From: Pseudomonadota bacterium
Lineage (GTDB): Bacteria > Pseudomonadota > Gammaproteobacteria > Burkholderiales > Methylophilaceae
Direction: 5' to 3'
DNA length: 64,000 nt
Assembly: GCA_029556915.1 (NCBI GenBank)
Contig: JAKQIT010000091.1
Location: forward strand, 90,418 to 154,417
Shown: positions 55,792 to 64,000 of the stretch, in pieces
How the letters are laid out: each line of letters opens with the position of its first letter
How positions within the stretch are numbered: the stretch's first letter is position 1
Made by a program: the position numbers and the translations under genes
Notes under the pieces: generated by a model
What the model was told of the DNA's origin: nothing
Database searches by the model: none
What the model saw: only the letters and a program-made list of their open reading frames with translations

Positions 55792-57198
55792 ATGACAGAA
55801 AATAATTCTATCTATTTTGACAGCTTAGGCTTAGCCCCTGAACTTCTCAAAGCCTTAACAGAGGCAGGCTACACCAAGCCTACGCCAATTCAAGCGCAAG
55901 CTATTCCTGTTGCGTTAGCGGGTGGCGATGTGATGGCGGGCGCACAAACTGGCACGGGTAAAACTGCGGCTTTTGCGCTACCTGTGTTGCAAAAATTACT
56001 ACCTTTGGCAAGCACGAGCACTTCGCCTGCTAAGCACCCTATTCGCGCTTTAATTCTAACGCCTACACGCGAACTCGCTATCCAAGTGGAAGAAAGCGTA
56101 AAAGCGTATGCTAAAAATACGCCTCTTCGCAGCTTAGTGGTTTTTGGTGGCGTGGATATTAAAACGCAAACACCGCACTTAAAAACTGGCGTAGAAATTT
56201 TGGTTGCAACGCCTGGCCGTTTGCTTGACCACGTTGAGCAAAAAACTTTAACGCTTGGTCAAGTGCAAATGCTGGTGCTTGATGAAGCCGATAGAATGTT
56301 GGATATGGGCTTTATGCCTGACTTAAAACGCATTTTGGCTTTATTGCCTAAGCAGCGCCAAAATATGATGTTTTCGGCTACTTTTTCTAATGAAATCAAA
56401 AAGTTATCTGACGACTTTTTAACCAAGCCTACACTCATTGAAGTCGCACGCAGTAATGCTACCAATGATAACGTCACGCAAAATGTCTATCACGTAGCAC
56501 AACGTGATAAAGAAGCGCTGCTGATACAGTTGCTTAAAGAAGCGAGCAGTAGCCAAGTGATTGTTTTCACTAAAACCAAGCTTACCGCCAGCCGTTTAAG
56601 CCGCAGCTTAGTTAAACACGGCATTGCCGCCGATGCTATTCATGGTGATAAAAGCCAAAAAGAGCGCATAGAAGCGCTCGATGCATTTAAGGCTGGCAAC
56701 ATCATGGCGCTGGTGGCGACAGATGTCGCCGCGCGCGGCTTGGATATTAGTGAGTTACCCATGGTGATTAACTATGAAATCCCCAGCGCACCAGAAGACT
56801 ATGTGCACCGCATTGGCCGTACTGGCCGTGCTGGGGCAAGTGGCGTGGCCATTTCCTTAGTCAGCGATGATGAAGAAAAATATCTAGTTGAAATTGAAAA
56901 GCTCATTAAAAAAAGCATTCCAAAACTGATTGCCAATATTGCTAGTTCTTCAGCCAGACAACCTTACGAGCACGAAGAGCGCGCGGCAAAACCAGCGATG
57001 CACAAGGCAAGCACTACGCGTAGGCCAACTTCTCATAAGAAAAATGTAGATCCATGGTTTTATCAACCATACGTGCCAAATACACCCAAAGCAGATGAAA
57101 ACGCCAATAATGACAGCAACAATGCTTTTTCCAAAAAACCCGTTGGGCGCAATCAAAAATCCCCCGTTGCAACCTTGCTTGGTGGTTTTAAAAAATAG
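55792..57198 (+). CDS. DEAD-box RNA helicase, RhlE-type paralogue
   Basis: A 468-residue DEAD-box protein with the Q motif near residue 34, AQTGTGKT, LDEADRMLDMGF and HRIGRTGRAG. Its tail is shorter than that of the preceding gene and Lys/Asn/Pro-rich. The tandem with the first helicase indicates either an old duplication or functional pairing; cold adaptation and ribosome assembly are common roles. It starts 97 nt after the first gene, with the REP pair in between. Confidence 0.93.
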   Translation: MTENNSIYFDSLGLAPELLKALTEAGYTKPTPIQAQAIPVALAGGDVMAGAQTGTGKTAAFALPVLQKLLPLASTSTSPAKHPIRALILTPTRELAIQVEESVKAYAKNTPLRSLVVFGGVDIKTQTPHLKTGVEILVATPGRLLDHVEQKTLTLGQVQMLVLDEADRMLDMGFMPDLKRILALLPKQRQNMMFSATFSNEIKKLSDDFLTKPTLIEVARSNATNDNVTQNVYHVAQRDKEALLIQLLKEASSSQVIVFTKTKLTASRLSRSLVKHGIAADAIHGDKSQKERIEALDAFKAGNIMALVATDVAARGLDISELPMVINYEIPSAPEDYVHRIGRTGRAGASGVAISLVSDDEEKYLVEIEKLIKKSIPKLIANIASSSARQPYEHEERAAKPAMHKASTTRRPTSHKKNVDPWFYQPYVPNTPKADENANNDSNNAFSKKPVGRNQKSPVATLLGGFKK

Positions 57199-57216
57199 AT
57201 TTTTTGACAAAAATAA

Positions 57217-57286
57217 CCCCGAGAGATTTTTACACCTCTGCAAGCCGCATGGATACTGGCTTAGCGGGGTGCTTAAATGATATATG
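57217..57286 (+). repeat. CGAGA-hairpin repeat, copy 13
   Basis: CCCCGAGAGATTTTTACA, left arm CTCTGCAAGCC, loop GCATGGATACT, right arm altered to GGCTTAGCGGGG, right flank AAATGATATATG. The stem is shortened on its outer part. Confidence 0.9.
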
Positions 57287-57297
57287 AAAAATAACGG

Positions 57298-57729
57298 CTA
57301 CTGTGGCTCATTTTGATTACGCATAAAATCTGCCACACCATAGAGTTGTGTGGCCAGTTTTTTAATTAATTCTTCATCATAATTGAGTTGATGCATGGCC
57401 TTAATAATGCAGTACATCCATTGGTCACGCGCTGAGGCATCAATCGCAAAAGGCAAATGCCGCTTGCGCAGCATGGGGTGACCATAACGCTCAATATAAA
57501 GTTGCGGACCGCCAGTCCAACCTGCAAGAAACATAAACAGTTTTTCACGTGCCGAGGTTAAGTCTGGCTGGTGCATGGCGCGTAGCGGCACTACCTTGGG
57601 GTCGCTATCCATAATATCGTAAAAGGTTTCAACCAATTGACGAATATTGGCTATACCAGACGCTTCTCCGCCTAGCAACTCAAAAAAAGTACGCTTATCG
57701 CTGCCAGATTCTTCTATTTTATCTAGCAT
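57298..57729 (-). CDS. Group II truncated hemoglobin (GlbO-like)
   Basis: A 143-residue 2-on-2 globin. The proximal His is probably H91 in RKRHLPFAI, W104 is the G8 Trp typical of group II, and Y37 is the B10 distal Tyr. The family motif YGHPMLRKRH is present. Proposed roles are O2 or NO binding and protection; none is proven for this protein. It follows purT by 2 nt, so both are on one mRNA although the functions are unrelated. Confidence 0.92.
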   Translation of the reverse strand: MLDKIEESGSDKRTFFELLGGEASGIANIRQLVETFYDIMDSDPKVVPLRAMHQPDLTSAREKLFMFLAGWTGGPQLYIERYGHPMLRKRHLPFAIDASARDQWMYCIIKAMHQLNYDEELIKKLATQLYGVADFMRNQNEPQ

Positions 57730-57731
57730 AT

Positions 57732-58931
57732 CTAAGCAATTTTAGGTTTAACTAGGCTAGCCGCCAATTGCGCACGGCTGCGCGCTTCACAGGTATTCGC
57801 ACCTGTCGCAAGCGCCACACCCATACGGCGTTTGGTAAATGACTCTGGCTTGCCAAATAGACGAATATCACTATTGGGCACAGCCAACGCCGCTTCCACG
57901 CCTTCAAAAGCTAAGCTTTTCGTTTCATGCTGACCATAAATAACGGCACTCGCCCCAGTTTCACGCAGGCTCACGTCTACCGGCAAACCTAAAATAGCAC
58001 GCGCGTGTAAATCGAATTCACTAAAACGTTGGCTACACATCGTCACCATGCCCGTGTCGTGCGGGCGCGGGCTGACTTCACTAAACCACACTTTGTCGCC
58101 TTTAATAAATAGCTCTACACCAAACAAACCCAAACCGCCCAAGCTGTCCGTTACCGCTTTGGCAATGCGTTTTGATTCTGTCAAAGCACCTGCGGTCATG
58201 GCTTGTGGCTGCCAACTTTCAACGTAATCACCACTTTTCTGCACATGGCCTATCGGTTCACAGAAGTAAGTTTTAATGTCGCCTTTGGCGTTTTTAGCAC
58301 GCACGGTGAGCAAAGTAATTTCGTAGTCAAAGTCAATCTGGCCTTCGACAATCACCACACCTTGGTTCACGCGCCCGCCTTTGCCGGCGTATTCCCAAGC
58401 GGTTTTTACTTCACTGGCTTGGGTGATGCGTGACTGCCCTTTTCCTGATGACGACATGGTCGGCTTAATAAAACATGGGTAACCAATGCCCGCTTCAATA
58501 GCCGCATGCAGCTCCGCCTCGCTACGCGCAAATGCGTAAGGCGATGTTGGTAGCTTGAGTTCTTCAGCCGCTAATCGGCGAATACCTTCACGGTTCATCG
58601 TGAGTTGTACGGCTTTAACGGTAGGAATCACGGTGGCAATACCGGCAGATTCGATGTCCGCCAAAGTGCTGGTATTCAGTGCTTCTATCTCTGGCACAAT
58701 TAAATGCGGTTTTTCTTTGGCAACTAACTCGCGCAAAGCTTGGTCGTTAGTCATATCAATGGTGTAAGCGCGATGCGCCACTTGATGACCGGGTGCATTT
58801 TCGTAGCGATCTACCGCGATAACTTCCACCCCCAATCGCTGCAGAGCAATAATGACTTCTTTACCAAGTTCACCACTACCAAGCAACATAACACGCGTGG
58901 CATTGGGGCTTAAAGGTGTTCCGATTTGCAT
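57732..58931 (-). CDS. purT: Formate-dependent phosphoribosylglycinamide formyltransferase
   Basis: PurT makes formyl-GAR from GAR, ATP and formate, an alternative to folate-dependent PurN. The 399-residue ATP-grasp protein starts with GSGELGKEV near 17-25 and has the family motifs SSSGKGQS near 160 and [11 protein letters not shown] near 278. Use of formate for purine synthesis is natural in a methylotroph, where formate is a central C1 intermediate. It is the first gene of a two-gene unit with the globin. Confidence 0.96.
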   Translation of the reverse strand: MQIGTPLSPNATRVMLLGSGELGKEVIIALQRLGVEVIAVDRYENAPGHQVAHRAYTIDMTNDQALRELVAKEKPHLIVPEIEALNTSTLADIESAGIATVIPTVKAVQLTMNREGIRRLAAEELKLPTSPYAFARSEAELHAAIEAGIGYPCFIKPTMSSSGKGQSRITQASEVKTAWEYAGKGGRVNQGVVIVEGQIDFDYEITLLTVRAKNAKGDIKTYFCEPIGHVQKSGDYVESWQPQAMTAGALTESKRIAKAVTDSLGGLGLFGVELFIKGDKVWFSEVSPRPHDTGMVTMCSQRFSEFDLHARAILGLPVDVSLRETGASAVIYGQHETKSLAFEGVEAALAVPNSDIRLFGKPESFTKRRMGVALATGANTCEARSRAQLAASLVKPKIA

Positions 58932-59100
58932 GATGTACTTTCAATATTTTTGTGGCTTGAATCATATCACGCGGGGCATCTGAATAAAATTGATGCAGCG
59001 CATATTGTGCTAAAAATTCTACGCATGCGGCGCTAAAAATACCATAGAATTTTCGATGAATAATGGTCAGAAAAAATGCTTAAATTTGACGAATTTTATA

Positions 59101-59170
59101 TCAACATCAAATGTGCTGACCTGCAAGCCAGTCTGCATGCGGCTCACAGAGGCATAAATTTTTATCGGGG
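59101..59170 (-). repeat. CGAGA-hairpin repeat, copy 14 (opposite orientation)
   Basis: On the minus strand: CCCCGATAAAAATTTATG, stem CTCTGTGAGCC / GGCTTGCAGG, loop GCATGCAGACT as in copy 5, then CACATTTGATGTTG. This is the only copy whose flanks point the other way. Confidence 0.85.
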
Positions 59171-59207
59171 GATTTTATTTAAAACAAAAATGAAAATTTT
59201 TGTGAAA

Positions 59208-60641
59208 TTAAACGCTAATTTTATGCTTATCCATGCGGTAGCGCATGGTCATGCGGGTGATACCTAATTTGCGTGCTGCACGTGAGACGTTATACTCTGC
59301 ATCATCTAACGCTTTTAATAAAATATCGCGTTCTGCCTCTTTTAAAGTCACAGGTTTATTGACCTGCGGCATCATCATTGGCGTTGCTACTTCGGGTAAA
59401 CTCACCTCAGCTTGCACGTTGGGTAAAGCTAAATCTTTGGCCGAAATATACCCTTCATTGCTCAGCAACATGGCACGGCTGACTTGATGGCGCAATTCAC
59501 GCACATTGCCGGGCCAAGTGTATTGTTTAATTCGTGTAATAGCATCTGCCGAAAAGTTGGGGCTCGCCAAACCATAACGACGTGCAGTTTGCGCTGCAAA
59601 ATGTTTTGCAAGCAACATCGCATCATCTTCTCTATCACGCAGTGGTGGCATGTGAATACTCATCACATTCAAACGATAATATAAATCTTGCCTAAATCGC
59701 CCTGCCTGCGACATTTCGTGTAAATCGCGGTTGGTTGCCGCTACAAAGCGAGCGGGTACAGCACGCTCTTTGGTTGAGCCCAAGCGACGAACAACTCTTC
59801 TTTCTAATACATTCAGCAACTTAGCTTGTAATGTTAAAGGTAATTCTCCGATTTCATCTAAAAAAAGTGTGCCGTCTTCCGCAGCCTCAATCAAGCCAGG
59901 GCGTGAATTTTGCGCCCCCGTAAACGCGCCTTTTTCATAGCCAAACAGCTCACTTTCCATCAGTTCTGTGGGCAATGAAGCGCAATCTACATGAACAAAC
60001 GGCTTGTCTTTATTGGCGCAAGATAAATGTAGCAATCGCGCGGCCACGTCTTTACCTGTCCCGGTTTCACCACCAATCAACACTGTTGGCGGCACTGCAT
60101 CGCTAGAAACCAATTGTGAAATACGCTGAATTTGTGATTTTATTTGTTGAACAACCAGACTATCACCAAGCAGTTCTACGCCTTCTGCCGCGTGGGCGTT
60201 GCGCTGACGTGAATAATCTAAACTTGCACTTTGATGTGTGGCGGCCTCGGCTTTTTGCACCGCTAGTAAAAGCTCTTCAAGGTCTATGGGTTTTTTTAAG
60301 TAATCAATCGCACCTAATTTAATGGCGTTCACCGCATCACTCATTTCGCCATAGGCCGTCATAACGATAACCGTTGCATTTTTTGCCACTAAATCTGGAA
60401 TCAAATCAAGGCCATTTCCATCGGGTAAGCGCATATCAAGCAATACCATGTCGGGTGAAAATTGCCTTAATGCTGCTGATGCTGCCAGTAAATTTTCTAC
60501 ATGTAAGCACTCATAACCCGCTTTTTGCAAACGACGTACAATTGCTCTTGCAAATAAAGTTTCGTCTTCCACAATCAAGACTTTTGATTGCTGTTTAACT
60601 AAGCGTGAAACGGGTTCTTGTTGTGTATGGGCTAATTGCAA
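59208..60641 (-). CDS. NtrC-family sigma-54-dependent response regulator
   Basis: A 477-residue activator. The receiver domain (about 19-130) has phosphoacceptor D69, with T95 and K116. The AAA+ domain has Walker A GGETGTGK (190-197) and the sigma-54-contact loop GAFTGA (238-243). The C-terminal Fis-type helix-turn-helix is NVSRAARKLGITRMTMRYR. The start appears to be TTG at 60641 with AGGGA 8 nt upstream; no ATG is nearby. No histidine kinase is in the window. It lies downstream of the TonB receptor, which has a sigma-54-like promoter, making that receptor a candidate target. No sigma-54 site is seen in front of the regulator itself. Confidence 0.93.
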   Translation of the reverse strand: MQLAHTQQEPVSRLVKQQSKVLIVEDETLFARAIVRRLQKAGYECLHVENLLAASAALRQFSPDMVLLDMRLPDGNGLDLIPDLVAKNATVIVMTAYGEMSDAVNAIKLGAIDYLKKPIDLEELLLAVQKAEAATHQSASLDYSRQRNAHAAEGVELLGDSLVVQQIKSQIQRISQLVSSDAVPPTVLIGGETGTGKDVAARLLHLSCANKDKPFVHVDCASLPTELMESELFGYEKGAFTGAQNSRPGLIEAAEDGTLFLDEIGELPLTLQAKLLNVLERRVVRRLGSTKERAVPARFVAATNRDLHEMSQAGRFRQDLYYRLNVMSIHMPPLRDREDDAMLLAKHFAAQTARRYGLASPNFSADAITRIKQYTWPGNVRELRHQVSRAMLLSNEGYISAKDLALPNVQAEVSLPEVATPMMMPQVNKPVTLKEAERDILLKALDDAEYNVSRAARKLGITRMTMRYRMDKHKISV

Positions 60642-60680
60642 AACGTTTCCCTAATATTTTTAACCACTTATTATATTTCC

Positions 60681-60713
60681 AATAAGGAGGCGCAAAAATT
60701 GCGCCTCCTTATT
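60681..60713 (-). terminator. Strong hairpin between the TonB receptor and the regulator
   Basis: AATAAGGAGGCGCAA-aaa-TTGCGCCTCCTTATT: 15-bp perfect arms. On the minus strand only TTATT follows, so it is a good roadblock-type terminator for the receptor gene though without a classical T tract. Confidence 0.75.
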
Positions 60714-60748
60714 TTTAAAAAATGCCGAAATTAATCGGTGTTGAATTG

Positions 60749-63235
60749 CTAATCGCTATCAGCTGATGCAGCAGATGTTTTTGGCTTACCAAAATCATAG
60801 CGTACACCAATCCAGCCTGCACGTGGTGCACCTGGCATCAACATTTTTGAAGGCTCATCATCCCCAGCAAATACGCCATCTTCAATCCAGTTTTCACCTA
60901 ACATACCGCCTGAGGCATATTCTTTATCAAAAATATTGATTGCCTTAGCAAATACTTGCCAGCCACTATTGCCAAACTTATAACGTGTGTCTAAATTTAC
61001 AACGGTGTAACCGCCAATTTTACCGCTATCTTGCACGTGATCATCATCTAAGCCATCATTCGCTCTGTGCTTGTTGTTTTCGTTGCCACGCACATAGACA
61101 TCTGAAAACGTGTTGATATTAGTGCCGATAGACCAGTTTGGTGTCGCTTGCAATTGCAAACGCAACTTAAGTGCATGACTTGGCAAGTTAGCTAAACGGT
61201 CACCTTTATTCACTTCGATAGCATCACCATCAGAAGTGGAATTTAGTGAGTTAGTTAACTCTAAATCAGATTCGTAAGTGGCTTTCAAATAGCTATAGCC
61301 TGCGTTCCAGCTAAATTTACCCACAGCACCAGACAAACCAGCATCCAAACCCATGCGGCGGGTTTTGCCTACGTTGTCGAAATACCCCATGCCGTTAGTT
61401 GCATTGGTTGAAATAAACTGAATATCGTCGTGATTGTCAGTGTGATAAACCGCAGCTGACCATTTAATATTTGAGATTAAGTTTCCACGTGCACCCAACT
61501 CAAACGTTTTTGAAACGACTTCATCTAATGGTGGGTCTCCTGCCATCGCGTTAGGCAATTTACACGGCACGTTGGGATTTGCACAACCCAGCTCCATCGA
61601 AGTTGGTGCGCGCATACCTTCATTGTAAGAACCATAAATTGATAAATCTTTAGTAGGTGTAAAACTTAAGCCGATGGCAGGATTAAAGCGACTAAAACTA
61701 TGATTTCCACTCAGTGACACATCCTCGTCAGGCGTTAGCGGGTCTCCGTCAACATCTTCAAATGTGCCTTTCGGGTTAATTTTGTCTGTATTTTTAACTT
61801 TAATGTGGTTATAACGACCTGACAACGTTAAGTGCCACATATTAGTTAGTGACAAGGTATCGGTAGCAAACACGCCCCAACTGCGCGTTTTACCCTGCAA
61901 ATCAACTTCAGCTTCGTCATTTTCGACATCAATCCCACCCACACCACGTGAGGTATCAACCAATCCCATTTCAGTTGATTGATCAAACTTGATTCGAGAA
62001 AAATCGTAGCCTAGCCCAACAATAAATTGATTATTTTTGCCCATTAAAGGCTGGTTAAACGCTAATTGGGCATTAAAACCATATCCCTTTTGGTCGGTAT
62101 TACTGCGATTTAGCGCGCCTGAGCAGGCCTCCTCTTCATCACCACTGCCAGCAGAACATTGTGCCAAGATAAGCGCCAGCTCTGCCTCATCAACCTCACC
62201 ATCTCCGTTACCTAATGCCGCTTCTAAGTCACCAATGCCGTCGTCATCTCCGTCATCATTAAAGTCATCGTTAATATCGCCATTAAGTGTTTTACGTTTT
62301 GATTTACGATAATAAGTATTCGCACTCAATTGCACATCGTCATTAAACCAATGGCTACCATTTAAGTTTAAGAAAGAAAGTGTATTTTTTGTTTGGTCAG
62401 GTTTTGTGTTGATTGCGTCGCGCCCCAAATCTTCCATCAACTCTTTTTGAATAAGACCATTACCAATCATATCGTTATCAGCACCTGTGTAACTTAATTC
62501 CACACGTGTGGCTTCATTTTGCCAGCCTAATTTACCAAATAATTGTTTGACTTCCGTTGGTGAATGATCGCGCCAGCCATCTTCATCAAAATAATTACCC
62601 GCCAAAAAATAATCTACCGAGTTATCTGCAGACACGCCACCAAATTCACCCGCGACTGTTTTGCGTGACCATGATCCAAAGCTTGTTTCTATGCCACCAC
62701 CTTGGTGCGTACGACCATTTTTTGTTTGTACTGATAACGCGCCACCCAATGTGTTTAATCCAAAAACAGGGTTAGAGCCAGGGATTAAATTCATGCCAGC
62801 AATCGCATTTACAGGGATTAAATCCCAGTTAACCGCATCACCAAAAGGTTCATTGACACGCACACCATCTTGAAATACTGAAAGGCCTTGAGGCGTGCCT
62901 AATAATGGGGATGCTGTAAAACCACGAAATAGAATATCTGGCTGATAGGGATTGTTTTGTGTTTCATTCACACTCACACCCAACAAATTATTGTTCATAA
63001 AGTCAGCAATACTCAAGCTATTTTGTTGCAGTAGATCTTTACCTTTAACTGCTTGTACATTTGAAGGAATTTGCTCAATTGGCAAACCTACACCAGCTAA
63101 CGGAGTCGTACCAATCACTTCCACTTTACCAAGTTCGACTTCACCTACTTTGCCTTCAGCAAATACTGTTTGCGGCAATGCGTAAGCGGATAAGATTGCC
63201 ATTAAAATGAGTTTGGGCTGCAAATTTTTTTTCAT
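60749..63235 (-). CDS. TonB-dependent outer-membrane receptor with acidic EF-hand-like insert
   Basis: An 828-residue receptor: signal peptide 1-26, plug domain about 50-170 (IEQIPSNVQAVKGKDLL, ILFRGFTASPL, LNTLGGALSVQTK), then a beta-barrel ending in YDFGK. Residues 318-376 form an unusual extracellular-type insert with clusters of Asp (DDFNDDGDDDGIGD, 323-336) and an EF-hand-like NGDGEVDEAE (343-352), followed by C360 and C371, which could form a disulfide. Such loops normally coordinate Ca2+ or lanthanides. It lies next to a PQQ-dependent dehydrogenase, some of which (XoxF) need lanthanides, so lanthanide or chelate uptake is an inference. A sigma-54-like promoter is at 63310-63325. Confidence 0.93.
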   Translation of the reverse strand: MKKNLQPKLILMAILSAYALPQTVFAEGKVGEVELGKVEVIGTTPLAGVGLPIEQIPSNVQAVKGKDLLQQNSLSIADFMNNNLLGVSVNETQNNPYQPDILFRGFTASPLLGTPQGLSVFQDGVRVNEPFGDAVNWDLIPVNAIAGMNLIPGSNPVFGLNTLGGALSVQTKNGRTHQGGGIETSFGSWSRKTVAGEFGGVSADNSVDYFLAGNYFDEDGWRDHSPTEVKQLFGKLGWQNEATRVELSYTGADNDMIGNGLIQKELMEDLGRDAINTKPDQTKNTLSFLNLNGSHWFNDDVQLSANTYYRKSKRKTLNGDINDDFNDDGDDDGIGDLEAALGNGDGEVDEAELALILAQCSAGSGDEEEACSGALNRSNTDQKGYGFNAQLAFNQPLMGKNNQFIVGLGYDFSRIKFDQSTEMGLVDTSRGVGGIDVENDEAEVDLQGKTRSWGVFATDTLSLTNMWHLTLSGRYNHIKVKNTDKINPKGTFEDVDGDPLTPDEDVSLSGNHSFSRFNPAIGLSFTPTKDLSIYGSYNEGMRAPTSMELGCANPNVPCKLPNAMAGDPPLDEVVSKTFELGARGNLISNIKWSAAVYHTDNHDDIQFISTNATNGMGYFDNVGKTRRMGLDAGLSGAVGKFSWNAGYSYLKATYESDLELTNSLNSTSDGDAIEVNKGDRLANLPSHALKLRLQLQATPNWSIGTNINTFSDVYVRGNENNKHRANDGLDDDHVQDSGKIGGYTVVNLDTRYKFGNSGWQVFAKAINIFDKEYASGGMLGENWIEDGVFAGDDEPSKMLMPGAPRAGWIGVRYDFGKPKTSAASADSD

Positions 63236-63309
63236 AGATTTTCCCTAGGTTGGATATTTTAAGTTCAATGTACACGCATTGTTTGCAATGATGTAATTAA
63301 CCTATTAGA

Positions 63310-63325
63310 AGCAAAAAGTATTCCA
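63310..63325 (-). promoter_or_regulatory. Possible sigma-54 promoter of the TonB receptor
   Basis: On the minus strand TGGAATACTTTTTGCT has the invariant GG and GC dinucleotides 10 nt apart and a TTGCT -12 box. The -24 CAC is replaced by AAT, so it is a weak match. It would start transcription about 64 nt before the ATG. Confidence 0.45.
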
Positions 63326-63382
63326 CTAACACAAATCCAATAAAATCAATAAGTAAGTTAACTACCATTTAATTTACTAGAT

Positions 63383-63428
63383 TATACAGCCAATATATGG
63401 TTATATATACGCATATATTGGCTGTATA
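63383..63428. repeat. 17-bp inverted repeat upstream of the TonB receptor
   Basis: TATACAGCCAATATATG (63383-63399) and CATATATTGGCTGTATA (63412-63428) are perfect inverted arms around a 12-nt loop. It sits about 60 nt upstream of the sigma-54-like site, a distance usual for enhancer-binding proteins. Confidence 0.7.
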
Positions 63429-63459
63429 TAACCACCAATTTATTAAATAATTGATAAAA

Positions 63460-63490
63460 AAAAACACCTCAGGATACCCTGAGGTGTTTA
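63460..63490 (-). terminator. Terminator of the PQQ dehydrogenase gene
   Basis: On the minus strand ACACCTCAGG-gtat-CCTGAGGTGT is a perfect 10-bp stem followed by nine T, about 50 nt after the stop. Confidence 0.95.
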
Positions 63491-63538
63491 GGTTAAACTT
63501 GGCTTAAAAAATCTGAAAAGCCTAGTTATGTTAAGTAA

Positions 63539-64000
63539 TTACAAACTGAAAATGTTTAATGCACCGCCGCCAGGAGCCGCGTTGTATTTAACGAGTTCTG
63601 CGTAACCACCCGCAGCACCTAAAGCGTCTGTTGGTGTAGTCATACCAAGGTTCATCGCCACACCAGCCCAGCCACCAATACCTGATAGCACGCCAACGTA
63701 TTGTTTACCTTTATTGCCGTAAGTAAATACGTTACCAATCACGCCTGAACCTACTTGGAATTTCCAAAGTTCTTTACCTGATTTATCATCAACCGCTTTT
63801 AACCAACGATCTAAAGTACCGTAGAACACCAAGCCTGTAGAAGTTGTTAAAACACCACTCCAAGCAGAGAATTTCTCTTTGTTATACCATACTTTTTTGT
63901 TAGTCATTGGGTCATAGGCAGCAAAACCACCCATTACACCGTCTGGACCTGGGAACATGGTCAATGTCGCACCAACCCATGGTTGACCAGCAACGTATTT
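63539..64000 (-). CDS. PQQ-dependent alcohol (methanol) dehydrogenase, C-terminal fragment
   Basis: The last 153 residues of a quinoprotein alcohol dehydrogenase propeller; the gene continues beyond the right edge. The segments GATLTMFPGPDG, GGFAAYDP, WSGVLTTSTGLVFYGTLD, KAVDDKSGKELWKFQ and VLSGIGGWAGV are typical of the XoxF/MxaF methanol dehydrogenases of methylotrophs. Periplasmic oxidation of methanol to formaldehyde is the expected role. The Asp that separates lanthanide-using XoxF from calcium-using MxaF lies outside the window, so the subtype is not settled; the absence of an adjacent mxaJGI in view is not informative. It ends in a strong terminator. Confidence 0.9.
   Translation of the reverse strand, partial: KYVAGQPWVGATLTMFPGPDGVMGGFAAYDPMTNKKVWYNKEKFSAWSGVLTTSTGLVFYGTLDRWLKAVDDKSGKELWKFQVGSGVIGNVFTYGNKGKQYVGVLSGIGGWAGVAMNLGMTTPTDALGAAGGYAELVKYNAAPGGGALNIFSL

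Larger units (their letters stand above)
63236..63538. other. Intergenic region between the PQQ dehydrogenase and the TonB receptor
   Basis: From right to left: the dehydrogenase terminator (63460-63490), a perfect 17-bp-arm inverted repeat (63383-63428), the sigma-54-like promoter of the receptor (63310-63325) and about 70 nt of leader. No ORF seen. Confidence 0.7.

Noticed and set aside
28584-57286. Hairpin repeats as intrinsic terminators
   Set aside because: No T tract follows the stem on either strand, several lie inside operons such as guaB-guaA, and orientation does not follow gene direction.

Overview
The window looks like a chromosomal segment of a betaproteobacterial methylotroph, most likely Methylophilaceae (Methylotenera-like). 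The evidence is the conserved betaproteobacterial gene order leuC-leuD-leuB-asd-fimV-truA-trpF-trpB-trpA-accD-folC-dedD-cvpA-purF-metZ, moderate-to-low GC, citramalate synthase, a PEP-CTERM protein, and the C-terminal part of a PQQ-dependent (XoxF/MxaF-like) alcohol dehydrogenase at the right edge. The taxon is an inference; no 16S gene is present.

Layout. 1-5.1 kb: gyrA (partial), oxyR, and divergent katG preceded by a 28-codon ORF with a strong Shine-Dalgarno. 5.2-7.1 kb: a coiled-coil stress-type protein and metZ, the latter behind a SAM-II riboswitch plus terminator. 7.1-9.3 kb: a large WG-repeat-like protein of unknown role. 9.5-27.6 kb: the leftward purF...leuC superoperon for purine, folate, fatty-acid, tryptophan, leucine and lysine/threonine precursors. 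It is interrupted by a PEP-CTERM gene with its own consensus sigma-54 promoter. 27.8-34.4 kb: an MmyB-type regulator, a PIN nuclease overlapping cimA, a YajQ protein, ppnP and rfbDAC. 34.6-45.9 kb: mrp/apbC, a YdcF protein, smpB/ratA/rnfH, a SemiSWEET, guaB-guaA, a GreA/B-like factor, a nitroreductase and an ABC-F protein. 46.2-51.7 kb: a DUF3149 small membrane protein, then a three-gene electron-transfer cluster. 51.8-60.6 kb: typA, two DEAD-box helicases, purT with a truncated hemoglobin, and an NtrC-type response regulator. 60.7-64 kb: a TonB receptor and the PQQ dehydrogenase fragment.

The best candidate for an undescribed system is 46750-51719. It encodes (i) an 835-residue cytoplasmic fusion of an FAD/NAD(P) reductase, two cyclic-nucleotide-binding domains and a four-cluster [4Fe-4S] ferredoxin; (ii) a five-helix membrane protein with two histidine pairs spaced like those of diheme b cytochromes; and (iii) a cytoplasmic FHA domain joined through one membrane helix to a periplasmic decaheme cytochrome c. 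The parts suggest a gated NAD(P)H-to-periplasm (or reverse) electron conduit, with cyclic nucleotides and phosphothreonine as possible inputs.

A second theme is a family of about 14 intergenic hairpin repeats of roughly 60-70 bp. Thirteen of the 14 share one orientation, some have the 11-nt loop inverted relative to the flanks, and pairs bracket accessory genes inserted into conserved operons. A third is the TonB receptor beside the PQQ dehydrogenase: it carries an acidic EF-hand/thrombospondin-type-3-like insert and a possible sigma-54 promoter next to an NtrC-type activator, which makes metal (calcium or lanthanide) uptake a testable idea. No tRNA, rRNA, CRISPR array, prophage or transposase gene was seen.
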